Source: Thermoplasmata archaeon (GTDB lineage: Archaea; Thermoplasmatota; Thermoplasmata; Lutacidiplasmatales; UBA184). From it: a stretch of DNA of 64,000 nt. The position numbers and the translations under genes are program-made. The stretch lies in assembly GCA_028864975.1 (NCBI GenBank), contig JAGWLG010000009.1, positions 54,145-118,144 on the forward strand, read 5' to 3'. This document shows positions 17,645 to 26,517 of the stretch, in pieces; position 1 is the stretch's first letter, and each line of letters starts with the position of its first letter. The notes below the pieces were generated by a model. That model was not told the DNA's origin, made no database searches, and saw only the letters and a program-made list of their open reading frames with translations.

Positions 17645-18619
17645 CTACGAGAGTCGGCCGGAAGAAGCGAGGACCCTAAGGGCGTTCAGCGTAATCATCT
17701 CGTTTCGCCCTTCCCGCCCCCAATCCACCACATCGGTGTTGGCCCCGGAACCCTTTCCCAAGCGCCAATAACGTCCCTCGATGTGCCAGGTACCGTCCTT
17801 CGCGCGCTTGGCCTCGACAATATCGAGAGCTTCCCGAGTCCTTGGGTCCCCCAGTTCTCCGACCTGATCGAGCACTCGAAGGGCCTGGAGCACGTCGTAG
17901 TGCCAGTAGAGTGGGTAGTGGAGTTTGACCCATCGCGGGTCAACTACCGCCTCCGCTCGGCAGGACTTGAACAGTCGATGCTTCAGGAAGAACTCGGCGG
18001 CCCGATCGACCGCTTCGCGAACGGACTCGTCGTTGGTAGCCTGTAGGTATCCGTTCAGCCCCCAGAGCGTGGCGAGACTCTCGTAGAAGGAGGAGTGATG
18101 GGCGTCCTCGGAAGGGTCGCAGTTCCACCCTCCGTCGGGCCACTGCCATCGGACGAGCCCATGCGCGATTCGTTGGACCGTCGGACCCTCCACCATACCC
18201 AATCGAGCGCATACGCCCAGAGGGTTGCCGACTACGGACGCATGAACTCTGAATCGTCCTCGGACCTGGTCTGGTTCTGTCCGAAGATACGGGAGCTGAG
18301 AGAGCACGAAGTTTGCCGCACGGTGGGCTGCTTCGTTCTCGGGAGGAACACCAAGCTCGACAGCGGAGACCAGTCGCCATGTCGCCCCGGCCCACTTCTT
18401 ATACCAATGCACGCCGAAGCCCCCGTCGACTCGCTGGCCCGAAAGAAGAGCACGGAGACGAGGTCCGCCAGGGATCTGCTCCTTCGCAGAGCGTACCTCG
18501 CCAAGCCGTTCAGTCTCCCCGAGAACCTGCGTGCGAGTGAAGTAACGAACCGAGGGGTCCTTCGACTGGAGGAGCCACCGGACTCCCGGATCGTTTCTAA
18601 GCATCTCCGTGATCGTCAT
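17645..18619 (-). CDS. Alpha/alpha-toroid protein (squalene-cyclase/prenyltransferase-like)
   Basis: A 324-residue, mostly helical protein with repeats typical of terpene-cyclase toroids: RVDGGFGVHWYKKWAG, LVRWQWPDGGWNCDPS (a QW-like motif), HHSSFYESLATLWGLNGY and DGTWHIEGRYW. The DXDD catalytic motif of squalene-hopene cyclase is absent, so cyclase activity is doubtful. Such proteins occur widely in archaea without assigned function. Codon third positions are less GC-biased than in neighbours, and with the adjacent hicBA pair this suggests horizontally acquired DNA. Confidence 0.75.
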   Translation of the reverse strand: MTITEMLRNDPGVRWLLQSKDPSVRYFTRTQVLGETERLGEVRSAKEQIPGGPRLRALLSGQRVDGGFGVHWYKKWAGATWRLVSAVELGVPPENEAAHRAANFVLSQLPYLRTEPDQVRGRFRVHASVVGNPLGVCARLGMVEGPTVQRIAHGLVRWQWPDGGWNCDPSEDAHHSSFYESLATLWGLNGYLQATNDESVREAVDRAAEFFLKHRLFKSCRAEAVVDPRWVKLHYPLYWHYDVLQALRVLDQVGELGDPRTREALDIVEAKRAKDGTWHIEGRYWRLGKGSGANTDVVDWGREGRNEMITLNALRVLASSGRLS

Positions 18620-18801
18620 TCGGGATGCGATACTTCAGCCACGTCGTCATGATCTTGGAATCTCCGTGCATTCGTCCGCCATCGCCAGGGCAGGCTTCTT
18701 CCCGCGGGCGTCGATTCGTCCGATGCGTGAAGGCCCTCAATGCCCTAACCTCTGAACTTCAGAGACATGACCAGAATACTGACGGGATTACGAAAATCGT
18801 A

Positions 18802-18906
18802 TGTCGGAGGAGGGATTTGAACCCTCGGCCCCAGGATCTCTCCGGCCCCTCGCGTGAACGAAGGGCCCTATGAGTCCCGTGCTCTACCAGGCTGAGCCAC
18901 TCCGAC
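18802..18906 (-). tRNA. tRNA-Met (CAT) with a 31-nt intron
   Basis: Acceptor strands GTCGGAG and CTCCGAC pair perfectly. The D-arm is GCTC..GAGC, the anticodon stem CGGGA pairs with TCCTG (one G-T pair), and the T-arm is GAGGG TTCAAAT CCCTC. The anticodon loop reads CTCATA|A, with the intron at 18838-18868 between positions 37 and 38, the canonical site for the archaeal splicing endonuclease. Discriminator A; CCA is not encoded. CAT could also be tRNA-Ile2, but the overall sequence fits elongator Met better. Confidence 0.88.
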
Positions 18907-18945
18907 GTATTGCGCTGGACGCGCCGACACGGACCGGGCTATAAC

Positions 18946-19686
18946 TCATGCCGGCGGCGCGGCGACAGGGGGCGAGGTCTCGGGGGCGGGGACCTCCTGC
19001 GGTCCCTCCGGGGCACCCTGCGCCGGGGTCGGCTCCGCCGGAGCGGGCGGGGCCTCGGGAATCGGGCCCTTCACCTCGCTCGCACGGATCTCGATCTTCT
19101 TGAGAGGATAGAGGGGACGGAGCCCGTTCGACAGGGCCTTTCCCAGCTCCCCGTCCAGCATGTCACGGACCAGGTCCGCGGCCACCTTCTGCGACGCGAC
19201 CTGGGTCAAGAGCTCCCGCATCTTCATCCGCATCCGGGAACGGAGCTTCGCCTGGAGACGGTGCTCGCTCACCGCGACGGGCTTCAAGGTGATCTCGACC
19301 CCATCCTTGCTGACGACCGTGATCGAAAGGTCGATCTTCGAACGCTTGCGGCGGGCGAGCCGGCGGATGTAGTCCGAGGTGAGCTCGTGGCCGACGAACC
19401 GAGCGTTCGCCACATGCTCCTGGGCGTTCGCTTCCTCGATCGCGAAACGGAGCTTGATGTGGGCCCGGGCCACGTCGGTCCCGCCCGAGAGCTCCGAGAG
19501 GGTCGTCTCGAGGGAGCGTCCGATGATGGCTTCGGGCTCGGTCGCGAGGGTCTCTCCGAGCTCCACGTGCTGGAAGAGCCCGGGGGCGCGGACCTTGAAC
19601 CAGACCTTGGACCGCCACTTGTCCTTGACCGTACGTGCGAGGGTGGTCTTCTTCTTCTCGCCGCCGCCCTCTTCCGCCGGGGACAT
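18946..19686 (-). CDS. rps3ae: 30S ribosomal protein eS1 (S3Ae)
   Basis: A 246-residue small-subunit protein. The eS1 core is clear: TVKDKWRSKVWFKVRAPGLF, GETLATEPEAIIGRSLETTL, KLRFAIEEANAQEHVANARF, and TSDYIRRLARRKRSKIDL. The last ~45 residues are a Pro/Ala/Glu-rich tail not needed for the fold. A TATA-like CTTATGAA is found about 25 nt upstream on the minus strand. The tRNA-Met gene lies immediately downstream. Confidence 0.96.
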   Translation of the reverse strand: MSPAEEGGGEKKKTTLARTVKDKWRSKVWFKVRAPGLFQHVELGETLATEPEAIIGRSLETTLSELSGGTDVARAHIKLRFAIEEANAQEHVANARFVGHELTSDYIRRLARRKRSKIDLSITVVSKDGVEITLKPVAVSEHRLQAKLRSRMRMKMRELLTQVASQKVAADLVRDMLDGELGKALSNGLRPLYPLKKIEIRASEVKGPIPEAPPAPAEPTPAQGAPEGPQEVPAPETSPPVAAPPA

Positions 19687-19783
19687 GGGTGGAAGCGGGC
19701 CAGACGGGTTCCTTCATAAGTCTTGTCGAGAAGGAGGGGACCGGTCGGAGCCCACGTCCCGCGCCTGAGGGCGGCCTCCAAAG

Positions 19784-19791
19784 CTAATTAG
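19784..19791 (+). promoter_or_regulatory. TATA box of the MoxR-VWA-peptidase operon
   Basis: CTAATTAG is centred 26 nt upstream of the GTG start at 19814, predicting a leaderless mRNA for the three-gene operon. Confidence 0.55.
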
Positions 19792-19813
19792 GGACCCTCC
19801 AACTGCCGCGCCC

Positions 19814-21364
19814 GTGGCCGCCAAAGGGGTCGCCGCCGCATCGACCAGCGCCTCGGCAGGGGCGGGGGGTGGACGTGGAGCGGCCTCTCAGCTCCCTCAG
19901 GTCGAACTGCTCTATCGAACGCCCGGGGAGGTCCTGCACGACCACCTGACGGGGCTCATGACGGCCCTCCAGGGCAAGGGGCTCTCCCGAGAGGAGGCAT
20001 TGGCCTCCCTCTTCCCCAAGACCGTCCTCCCGTACGAGACCTACGAGGACACGATGGCCGCCCTGCTGTCGGGCGCCCACCTCCTCTTCTTCGGCCCCTC
20101 CGGGAGCGGGAAGACGAACCTGGCGAAGGAGCTCTGGGACCTCTACCCCAAGACCATCTGGACGGTCGACGGATGCCCCCTGCTGGACCACCCCGCCTCC
20201 ATCCTCGATCCCGCCGCGGCCGCCGAGGCCCCACCTTGCCCGATCTGCACCCGACGCTTCTCTCCTGACGGAGCCCCCGACGGGTTCGACCCGAAGAGGG
20301 TGGATCCCTCGAAGGTCCCGGTGCGGAAGATCACCCTCCGAGAGGGGTTCGGGTTCGCCAGGATCCAGGGATCTTCGGAGGTGTTCCCCGACCACCTGAC
20401 GGGCAACATCAACCTCCTGAAGCTGGAGCAGGTAGGCGACCCGATGAGCCCCCTCGTCCTCGAGCCGGGGAAGCTCCTCCAGGCGAACCGTGGGTTCCTC
20501 CTTGTCGATGAGATCGGGAAGCTCCCGCTCGGGACGCAGAACGTGCTGCTCCAAGCGTTGCAAGAGGGGACCGTCACTCCCGCGAAGTCGCGGGAAAGCT
20601 TCCCTTCACGCTTCGTCGCGGTCTGCACGTCCAACCTCTCCGACCTTGACAACATCAACGACCCGCTCTCCGACCGCCTGACCTCGGTCCATGTCGAGTT
20701 CAACCGGGTCCACGGACGGAACCGACGGATCGTGGAGTTGGCACGGCACGGGCCGGCCATGGCGTGGGTGCCGGAGGTCCTCCTGGACGCCGGCGTCCGA
20801 GTGATCGAGCTCTGGCGCGAGAAGATGTCCGACGACAACCCCGACGTGGGGGAGGTCGGAAGCAACCGTACCCTCATCGACGTCGGCTTCCGGATGGAGG
20901 CCTACGCCAAGCTCAAGGGCCATTCCTGGCCGACCTACGAGGACCTGAAATCGGGGCTGCTGCACGGGATGCGGGGGCGGATCCGGGCCCGCAGCGGCGA
21001 CTCCTTCCAGCAGAACAGCCGCCTCGTCTCCGAGTTCGTCGAGCGCCACGCGGAGGAGGCGGTGAAGCGCTCCGCGACGGTCTACTGGTGCCGATTCTTC
21101 CGCGATCGTCTGAAGGGGAACAAGGCCGAGGGGGAGGGGGTCGTCTCCGAGGGCCGGCGTCTCTCGAAGGACTCGGCGCTCGTCGCCCAGGTCGCGAGGG
21201 GCGAGCCGCTCTTCCCGCGCTTCCAGGAGTTCTCCAAGTGGGTGTCGGAACGGGAGAAGCTCCCGAGCTCCGTCTCGTCCGCCGAAGCGGCCATCGGGGA
21301 GTTCGCCCTGCTCGAGAAGTTCTCCCTCTTCAGCTGCGAAGAGGGGAGCGATGACCGCGAGTAG
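19814..21364 (+). CDS. MoxR-like AAA+ ATPase
   Basis: A 516-residue AAA+ protein of the MoxR/ChlI type. Walker A is FGPSGSGKTN (residues 93-102), a zinc-binding-like insert CPICTRRF lies near 142, Walker B is FLLVDEIGKLP (228-238), sensor 1 is AVCTSNLSD, and the arginine-finger region is NDPLSDRLTSV. The remaining ~220 residues are helical and family-specific. MoxR ATPases remodel or activate partners through VWA proteins, and the next gene encodes one, overlapping by 14 nt. Start is GTG, supported by the TATA box. Confidence 0.9.
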   Translation: MAAKGVAAASTSASAGAGGGRGAASQLPQVELLYRTPGEVLHDHLTGLMTALQGKGLSREEALASLFPKTVLPYETYEDTMAALLSGAHLLFFGPSGSGKTNLAKELWDLYPKTIWTVDGCPLLDHPASILDPAAAAEAPPCPICTRRFSPDGAPDGFDPKRVDPSKVPVRKITLREGFGFARIQGSSEVFPDHLTGNINLLKLEQVGDPMSPLVLEPGKLLQANRGFLLVDEIGKLPLGTQNVLLQALQEGTVTPAKSRESFPSRFVAVCTSNLSDLDNINDPLSDRLTSVHVEFNRVHGRNRRIVELARHGPAMAWVPEVLLDAGVRVIELWREKMSDDNPDVGEVGSNRTLIDVGFRMEAYAKLKGHSWPTYEDLKSGLLHGMRGRIRARSGDSFQQNSRLVSEFVERHAEEAVKRSATVYWCRFFRDRLKGNKAEGEGVVSEGRRLSKDSALVAQVARGEPLFPRFQEFSKWVSEREKLPSSVSSAEAAIGEFALLEKFSLFSCEEGSDDRE

Positions 21365-23291
21365 CCCCACCGAGGCGACCCTCCCCTCCCCCTCGAACAC
21401 CGCTCCCGCGGCGATCGCCCTACCGGCCTGTGAGGCGGTGAGCGAGGAGCTGGAGGACGACGACCTTCTCTCGCTCCTCGCCAAGGACCGGATGGTCCGC
21501 GCGCTCGCCGAGCAAGGGCTGGGGGGGGTCCGTGAGATCGTCCGGGAGGAGGAGGCGAAGGGGGGTCGGTTCGCCGAGCGCGTCGCCTCGCTTCGGGAGC
21601 GCCTCCGCCGCCAGTTCTCGCGCCAGGTCCACCACCTCCAGCAGGAGTACCGCCGCAAGGAAGACGATCTGCGCCTTCGTCAGGAGGACCAGCGACGGCT
21701 CCTCGAAGCGGAGATCGCACGCTTGCAGGAGTCGCTCCAACGAGCTCGAGAGCTCTCGGCTCCTTCGCTCAAGGCCGACCAGGACCTGATGGAGGCCGTA
21801 AGGTCGGCGCTCCTCCTCCCGACGGACGCGCTGAAGCGGGCCTCGCGGGAGCGCCCCCCATCGCTCTGGCAGCGGATCCGGGCCTTCTTCTCGCACCTGT
21901 GGCAGGCGATCTTGCGCCTCTTCGGAAGAGGGAAGCGGGCGGAGCCCCGGAGGAAGCCCTCCGAGGGTCGGACCGTCACCATCGGGCGCCTGGCCTCCTT
22001 CGGCCGAACGCTCTCGCCGGACAACGCGGGGGACCTCTTCGGTCAGCTCACCCCGGCCCAGATGAAGGCCATCCAGGACGCGACGGAGCAGCGGCTCCGG
22101 GACCGGACCCGCGACCTCACGCGCCAAGGAAAGGAGTCCGAGGTCGAGGTTCGTCGCCGGAGGGACGACCTGGCCCGGGAGGCCGAGGCCGCGCGGGCCG
22201 AGGCGCTCCGCCGCGCGGAGGAGCAGACGCGGGCGGGGGTGGAGAAGAAGGTCCGGGACGAGCTCAAGGAGCGCGGATGGGTGCGCGAGCGGAGCGGCCA
22301 GATGGCCATCACGTACGCCCTCGTGGAGAAGTTCGCACGGCTCGTGTTGGAGGAGGAGTCCCGGTCCCTCCCTGAGGGACTTCGGATGTCCCTCAAGGGC
22401 TCGGCCTCCACGGGTCTCTACGAGAAGGGCAGGCTCCGTCAACTGGACGAGGTGGCGCGGCTCGACCTCGTGGGCTCCCTGGTCGAGAGCCGACTGCGCG
22501 GGTCGCGGCACCTCATCGAGGATGCCTCCTACGTCTACCGGGAGATCCGCTCGGAGAGCCTGCACGCGGTGCTGCTCCTCGACACGAGCGGCTCCATGGC
22601 CGAGGGGGAGAAACTGCCCGCGGCGAAGAAGGCGTTCCTCGCCCTCTACATGGCGATCCGCCGTCGCTATCCGGATGCCGTGCTCGACGTCGTCGCCTTC
22701 GACAACAATGTGCGGGTGCTGGACCTCGTCTCCCTGTGGGAAGCGAGGCCCGGGGCCTTCACGAACACGGGGGAAGCCCTACGGACCGCCCACGAGCTCC
22801 TGCGCTCCTCCCGGGCCCATCGGAAGGAGGTCTACCTGATCACGGACGGTCTTCCGGAGGCCTACAGCGAGGAGACCGGCGAGGTCAAGAGCGGCAACCT
22901 CCAGAAGGCGCTGGAATCCGCGCTCCAGCGCGCGACCGAGCTGAGGACCGTGGGGCCGCTCGCCTCGACGATCGTCCTGCTCAAGTCCGAGGACCCCTCT
23001 TTCGAGAAGGCCGCACGGGCGCTCGCGCGCGTCCTCGGGGGGAGCGTGGTGATCACCGACCCGAGAAGGCTCGCCTTCGAACTGCTCGTCCGGTTCATCG
23101 GGGACCAGCCGATGGAGCGCGCTGCGCCCGCGGGCCCCTCCGAGCCCACCGCCCCGCACCCTCCCGCCGCCAGCGCCTCCGCCCCCACGGTGGGGGTGTC
23201 CGTCCCGGGGGGTACGGCTCGCGACCGCCGCAAGGCGCGACGCGCCTCGGGCGGAGGGGGCACTCCCCCTTCGGCGCCCTCCCCGTCCTGA
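21351..23291 (+). CDS. Coiled-coil protein with C-terminal VWA domain
   Basis: A 646-residue protein. Residues about 65-150 are a long charged coiled coil (RERLRRQFSRQVHHLQQEY). An amphipathic stretch near 180 (LWQRIRAFFSHLWQAILRLF) could touch membrane. A second coiled coil spans about 245-300. The VWA domain begins near residue 400 with the MIDAS motif LLLDTSGSM and has VVAFDNNVRVL and VYLITDGLPEAYS. The C-terminus is Pro/Ala-rich. It is translationally coupled to the MoxR-like ATPase and is its expected partner (CoxE/ChlD-like). Confidence 0.88.
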   Translation: MTASSPTEATLPSPSNTAPAAIALPACEAVSEELEDDDLLSLLAKDRMVRALAEQGLGGVREIVREEEAKGGRFAERVASLRERLRRQFSRQVHHLQQEYRRKEDDLRLRQEDQRRLLEAEIARLQESLQRARELSAPSLKADQDLMEAVRSALLLPTDALKRASRERPPSLWQRIRAFFSHLWQAILRLFGRGKRAEPRRKPSEGRTVTIGRLASFGRTLSPDNAGDLFGQLTPAQMKAIQDATEQRLRDRTRDLTRQGKESEVEVRRRRDDLAREAEAARAEALRRAEEQTRAGVEKKVRDELKERGWVRERSGQMAITYALVEKFARLVLEEESRSLPEGLRMSLKGSASTGLYEKGRLRQLDEVARLDLVGSLVESRLRGSRHLIEDASYVYREIRSESLHAVLLLDTSGSMAEGEKLPAAKKAFLALYMAIRRRYPDAVLDVVAFDNNVRVLDLVSLWEARPGAFTNTGEALRTAHELLRSSRAHRKEVYLITDGLPEAYSEETGEVKSGNLQKALESALQRATELRTVGPLASTIVLLKSEDPSFEKAARALARVLGGSVVITDPRRLAFELLVRFIGDQPMERAAPAGPSEPTAPHPPAASASAPTVGVSVPGGTARDRRKARRASGGGGTPPSAPSPS

Positions 23292-23315
23292 GCCGAGAGA
23301 AGAGGTCGAACGCTC

Positions 23316-24794
23316 GTGGTCAGGCGAGGTCCAGGGTCGGAGGGGGACACGCTCGTCGACCACCTCGAGTCGTTCTCGCAAGAGCTCCTCCGGGAGGCCT
23401 ACCTCGTCGGAGCCGGCAGGAAGGCGCGGGGCGACGAGGCCCGGATCTACCGGAGGTGGCGCACCCTCTTCCTTCCCTCGGCGTGGTCGCGTCTCCCCTC
23501 CGGCCCCCCGCGGACCCGAGCCCGCCTCGAGGAGTTCCTCAAGGTCGGCTACGTCGACCGGGCGGTCGCCCCCTGGCAGGACCGAAGGCGCAACCGTCTC
23601 CTTCGGTCGACCGTCCTCTGGGAGGGCCGTAAGGTCCCGTTCTTCTCGGCCAGCGTTCAGCTGGCGGAGCTCCCACGTCGCGAGGATCGCCGTGCGCTCT
23701 ACGGCGAGCTGGCGAAGGTGTGGCGGTCCGTGGCCGAGGAAGAAGAGGGCGTGTGGGCGACCTTCCAGGAGGGCACCCGCTCCCTAGGCTTCTCGGACGG
23801 ACGCGCGGCCTCGGAAGCCCTCTTTCACTACGGCATCCCGCGCCTGCTTCGCGAGACCCGCAGGTTCGCCTCCTCCACCCTCTCGATCTATGCTCCGTTA
23901 CTTCGGGAGCGCGCGGAAGCGGAAGGGCTCGCCCCCAAGGACCTCCGAACCTACGATGCCGGTCGGCTTCTTCGGGGGATGGGGTGGAGCGCGAGCTTCC
24001 CCAAGGACGGGCTCGTCCCCTTCCTCCGGCGGTTCCTACGGGGGACGGGCCTTCCTTGGGGGGTCTTCCGACCGGACCTCGAGGTGAGGCCACGGAAGAA
24101 CCCCCGTGCCTTCTGCGCCCCCGTCCGGGTCCCCGAAGAGGTCTATCTCGTGCTCCGCCCGACCGGGGGGTACGAGGACTACCACACCGCGCTCCACGAG
24201 ATGGGACACGCCCTGCATTTCGGGCTCACCGACCCCGCGCTCGACCCGGTCTTCCGTCGACTCGGGGATGCCTCGCTCACCGAGGGGTGGGCGTTCGTCC
24301 TCGACCTGCTCTTCCTCAACCCCTCGTTCGTGCGGACCTCCCTGCACGACCGCGAGTTCGTGCGGTTCGTCGCCCTGGCCCAGATCTGGATGTTGAGGAG
24401 GTACGCGGGCAAGATCGCCTACGAGTCCCGGTTCTTCCGCGACCCCACCGACCCTTCGCTACGCTCGCTCTATGTCCGGAGCCTCCAGAGGACGACCCTG
24501 GTCCGACCGGACGAAGAGGGGAGCATGGCCGATCGCTGGCGCTCCGACGTGGACCCCTGGATGTACACCGCGGCCTACCTTTGCGCGTGGATGTTCGCGG
24601 GGGCGTTCACCGAGCTCCTCGAGAGGCGATGGGGGGAGCGTTGGTGGTCGCGCCGGGAGGCGGGAGCCTTCCTGGCGAGGCTCTGGTCGCACGGTCTCCA
24701 CCCCACCGTCGAGGAGCTCTCCGAGGAGTTCGGGCTGGGGGCGCTCTCCCTGCTTCCTCTCGAAAGATTGGTCCGGCGGGCGCTCGGGGACTGA
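23316..24794 (+). CDS. M3-like zinc metallopeptidase (HEMGH)
   Basis: A 492-residue helical peptidase. The zinc site is YHTALHEMGHALHFG near residue 295. The third ligand is probably the Glu in LTEGWAFVLD about 26 residues later. This resembles oligoendopeptidase F/M3 enzymes but is shorter (about 490 against 600). No signal peptide is present, so it is likely cytosolic. It starts at GTG 24 nt after the VWA gene and is the third gene of the operon. The substrate is unknown. Confidence 0.85.
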   Translation: MVRRGPGSEGDTLVDHLESFSQELLREAYLVGAGRKARGDEARIYRRWRTLFLPSAWSRLPSGPPRTRARLEEFLKVGYVDRAVAPWQDRRRNRLLRSTVLWEGRKVPFFSASVQLAELPRREDRRALYGELAKVWRSVAEEEEGVWATFQEGTRSLGFSDGRAASEALFHYGIPRLLRETRRFASSTLSIYAPLLRERAEAEGLAPKDLRTYDAGRLLRGMGWSASFPKDGLVPFLRRFLRGTGLPWGVFRPDLEVRPRKNPRAFCAPVRVPEEVYLVLRPTGGYEDYHTALHEMGHALHFGLTDPALDPVFRRLGDASLTEGWAFVLDLLFLNPSFVRTSLHDREFVRFVALAQIWMLRRYAGKIAYESRFFRDPTDPSLRSLYVRSLQRTTLVRPDEEGSMADRWRSDVDPWMYTAAYLCAWMFAGAFTELLERRWGERWWSRREAGAFLARLWSHGLHPTVEELSEEFGLGALSLLPLERLVRRALGD

Positions 24795-24818
24795 GGGAGG
24801 GCCTTCCTCCCCCTACCT

Positions 24819-25259
24819 CTACGATTGACCCAGCTGCTGAAGACGGGTCTGACGGGCGCTCTGGATCTGGGTCAAGGCCTGGTTCGCCGTGTTGGGGTCG
24901 TGGAAGGCGATGCTCTGGCCATTGATCACGAGGTTCGCGGGAGCTTGGCCCCCCAAATTGCTGAAGGGATTGCCGATCGGGGAATAGTCCGAAGCAGCAT
25001 TCCCCGCAGCGTTCCCTGCGGCCTGAGAGGCGGCGTTCGGGTTCCCGTCCACGACCTGGGCATCCTGGATCGCCTCGAGGTCGACCCCCCAGGAGACCTC
25101 ATGATGCCCCCCCAGGCCGCCGATCCCGCCGCCCTTCATCAGGAAGCAGCGTTGGTCGGTCAGGTGGAACTCCCCGTGATGGGTCTTCCACTGACCGAGG
25201 ACGTGTTCGTTCTGTCGCAGCGGCGTTGCGGGTTGGTTCTGGTGTCCGAAGAGCGGCAC
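24819..25259 (-). CDS. Hypothetical protein with PH-like domain features
   Basis: A 146-residue protein starting at GTG. The opening HQNQPATPLRQNEHVLGQW, then GEFHLTDQRCFLMKGGG and EVSWGVDLEAIQDAQVV, resembles the beta-strand pattern of small PH-like domains. A Gly/Ala/Asn-rich insert (AASQAAGNAAGNAASDY) separates this from a C-terminal strand and helix (VINGQSIAFHDP and ALTQIQSARQTRLQQL). Function is unknown. The insertion sequence lies about 80 nt upstream of its start and probably separates it from its original promoter region. Confidence 0.6.
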   Translation of the reverse strand: MPLFGHQNQPATPLRQNEHVLGQWKTHHGEFHLTDQRCFLMKGGGIGGLGGHHEVSWGVDLEAIQDAQVVDGNPNAASQAAGNAAGNAASDYSPIGNPFSNLGGQAPANLVINGQSIAFHDPNTANQALTQIQSARQTRLQQLGQS

Positions 25260-25331
25260 GCGACCACCGCCCTAGGTAAGGAGGTCCCCCCTGATGTTCT
25301 TGCCGATGCCGCCGGGCCGAGGGGGGCCGCG

Positions 25332-25340
25332 CCTCCCCCA
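25332..25340. repeat. Left copy of 9-bp target-site duplication
   Basis: CCTCCCCCA directly abuts the left terminal inverted repeat of the insertion sequence and is identical to the copy at 26434-26442. Confidence 0.85.
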
Positions 25341-26433
25341 TGCTCTGTTGAATGAATAGGGGGGAGGAGTCCCTCCAGCGATGCCGCTCGGCTTGGGCTA
25401 CTCGATCCGGTATCCCTGGCCCTCGCCGTACTCCCGCAGCTCGTCGTAGGCCCACGCCCTCTGGTAGCCTTCCGCCACCAGTCCCGTAGGGGAGCGCGAG
25501 AGCACGTTCTCGCCGAACTTCCGCTTCATCGCCGAGAAGATCCCCTCCGTCCCCGGCCAGCGCATGCCGTACCCCTTCTGCGCTGCCCAGTCCCTGTATC
25601 CGAGCGCCCCGTACTCCCGAATCGCCCGACGCCGATGCTTGGCTCCGGGCGGGCGGCGTTTCGGACACGACTCCGAGTTCCGGGCGATCTTGATCACCGG
25701 CTCGGTCCCGGTTTCGTGGAGGGCCGTGAACATGTCGTAGGAGTCGAACGCCCCGTCCCCGTAGAACTTCCCTACACGGTATCCTCGTCGCGTCGCCTCC
25801 CGGACGTGGGTCGCGGCCGTCCCGGCCTCCGAATGACCCTTCCCCTCGATGTGGACCTCGATCCCGATCACCTTCTTGCGTCGCACGTCCGCCGTGATCA
25901 CCACCACCAAGTGCTTCCTCTGCCGAGCCTCCGGGTCCCCGTAGCGGAAGATCCGGTACTCCCCGGCGTTGGTGGTCTTCAGGCCGGTCCCATCCGAAGC
26001 CACCTCCAGGTCCTTGTAGGCCGGCATCCGAATCTCTGGGGTCAAGGCGTGGAGACGGTGCCAGAGGGTGGTGTAGTCCGGGGCGGTGGGGATGATCCCC
26101 AGCTTGACCATCCTCCGGGTGATCCCCTCGAGGCCCCGGTAGTCCACCAGCTGCTTCCAGATGACCAGCCACCGGACGAACGACTCGGGGACCTGGTACT
26201 GCCCCCCTCGTTTGCCCCGATTCATGGAGGCGAGCTCCTTGTCCCAGTGTCGAAGAGGGCGGAGGTCTAGGTAGAACTCGCCTCGGAGGACGAGGGATTC
26301 GTTGTAGGCGGGCCAGTCGCGGTGGTCCTGGTAGGGCTTGCCCCATCGGGCGGACATCCTCCCGGGGTGGGGGATCAGGGGGTCGTTCCCTTCGCTCCAG
26401 TCGAACCGGGGTTAGGGTTCATTCAACACAGCA
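25341..26433 (-). mobile_element. Complete insertion sequence, 1093 bp
   Basis: The element is bounded by imperfect 16-bp terminal inverted repeats. The left repeat is TGCTCTGTTGAATGAA at 25341-25356 and the right, read on the minus strand, is TGCTGTGTTGAATGAA at 26418-26433, with one mismatch. Perfect 9-bp direct repeats flank it. It holds one intact transposase gene. Intact ends, an intact gene and a perfect target duplication indicate a recent insertion. Family assignment (IS4/IS5-type DDE) rests on the transposase only; the 9-bp duplication is longer than the 2-4 bp usual for classical IS5 members. Confidence 0.92.
25398..26357 (-). CDS. DDE transposase (IS4/IS5 superfamily)
   Basis: A 319-residue transposase. 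The first Asp is in LEVASDGTGLKTTNAGEY, the second in VGKFYGDGAFDSYDMF, and the Glu in WPGTEGIFSAMKRKFGE, giving a complete RNase-H-like DDE triad. The N-terminal 110 residues carry a DNA-binding region (VPESFVRWLVIWKQLVDYRG). It fills most of the element and reads on the minus strand from an ATG at 26357. It appears intact and potentially active. Confidence 0.92.
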   Translation of the reverse strand: MSARWGKPYQDHRDWPAYNESLVLRGEFYLDLRPLRHWDKELASMNRGKRGGQYQVPESFVRWLVIWKQLVDYRGLEGITRRMVKLGIIPTAPDYTTLWHRLHALTPEIRMPAYKDLEVASDGTGLKTTNAGEYRIFRYGDPEARQRKHLVVVITADVRRKKVIGIEVHIEGKGHSEAGTAATHVREATRRGYRVGKFYGDGAFDSYDMFTALHETGTEPVIKIARNSESCPKRRPPGAKHRRRAIREYGALGYRDWAAQKGYGMRWPGTEGIFSAMKRKFGENVLSRSPTGLVAEGYQRAWAYDELREYGEGQGYRIE

Positions 26434-26442
26434 CCTCCCCCA
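26434..26442. repeat. Right copy of 9-bp target-site duplication
   Basis: CCTCCCCCA immediately follows the right terminal inverted repeat and is identical to 25332-25340. It ends 8 bp before the TATA-like element at 26451. Confidence 0.85.
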
Positions 26443-26450
26443 CCAGGCAT

Positions 26451-26458
26451 CATATAGG
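26451..26458 (+). promoter_or_regulatory. TATA-like element upstream of arginine deiminase
   Basis: CATATAGG lies about 60 nt before the GTG at 26518, so the transcript would carry a leader of about 35 nt. The core TATATG also reads on the opposite strand. The insertion sequence ends 8 bp upstream, in or next to the BRE position. Confidence 0.4.
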
Positions 26459-26517
26459 CCGAAGAACCCCCCTCGACACCGGGTGGTGCCGGACCGCCCG
26501 GGGAGCGTGATCGTCCC

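Noticed and set aside
18751..18763. Palindrome TCTGAACTTCAGA near tRNA-Met
   Set aside because: A 6-bp inverted repeat with one central base is short and lies downstream of the tRNA without an adjacent promoter or T-run. It could be chance.
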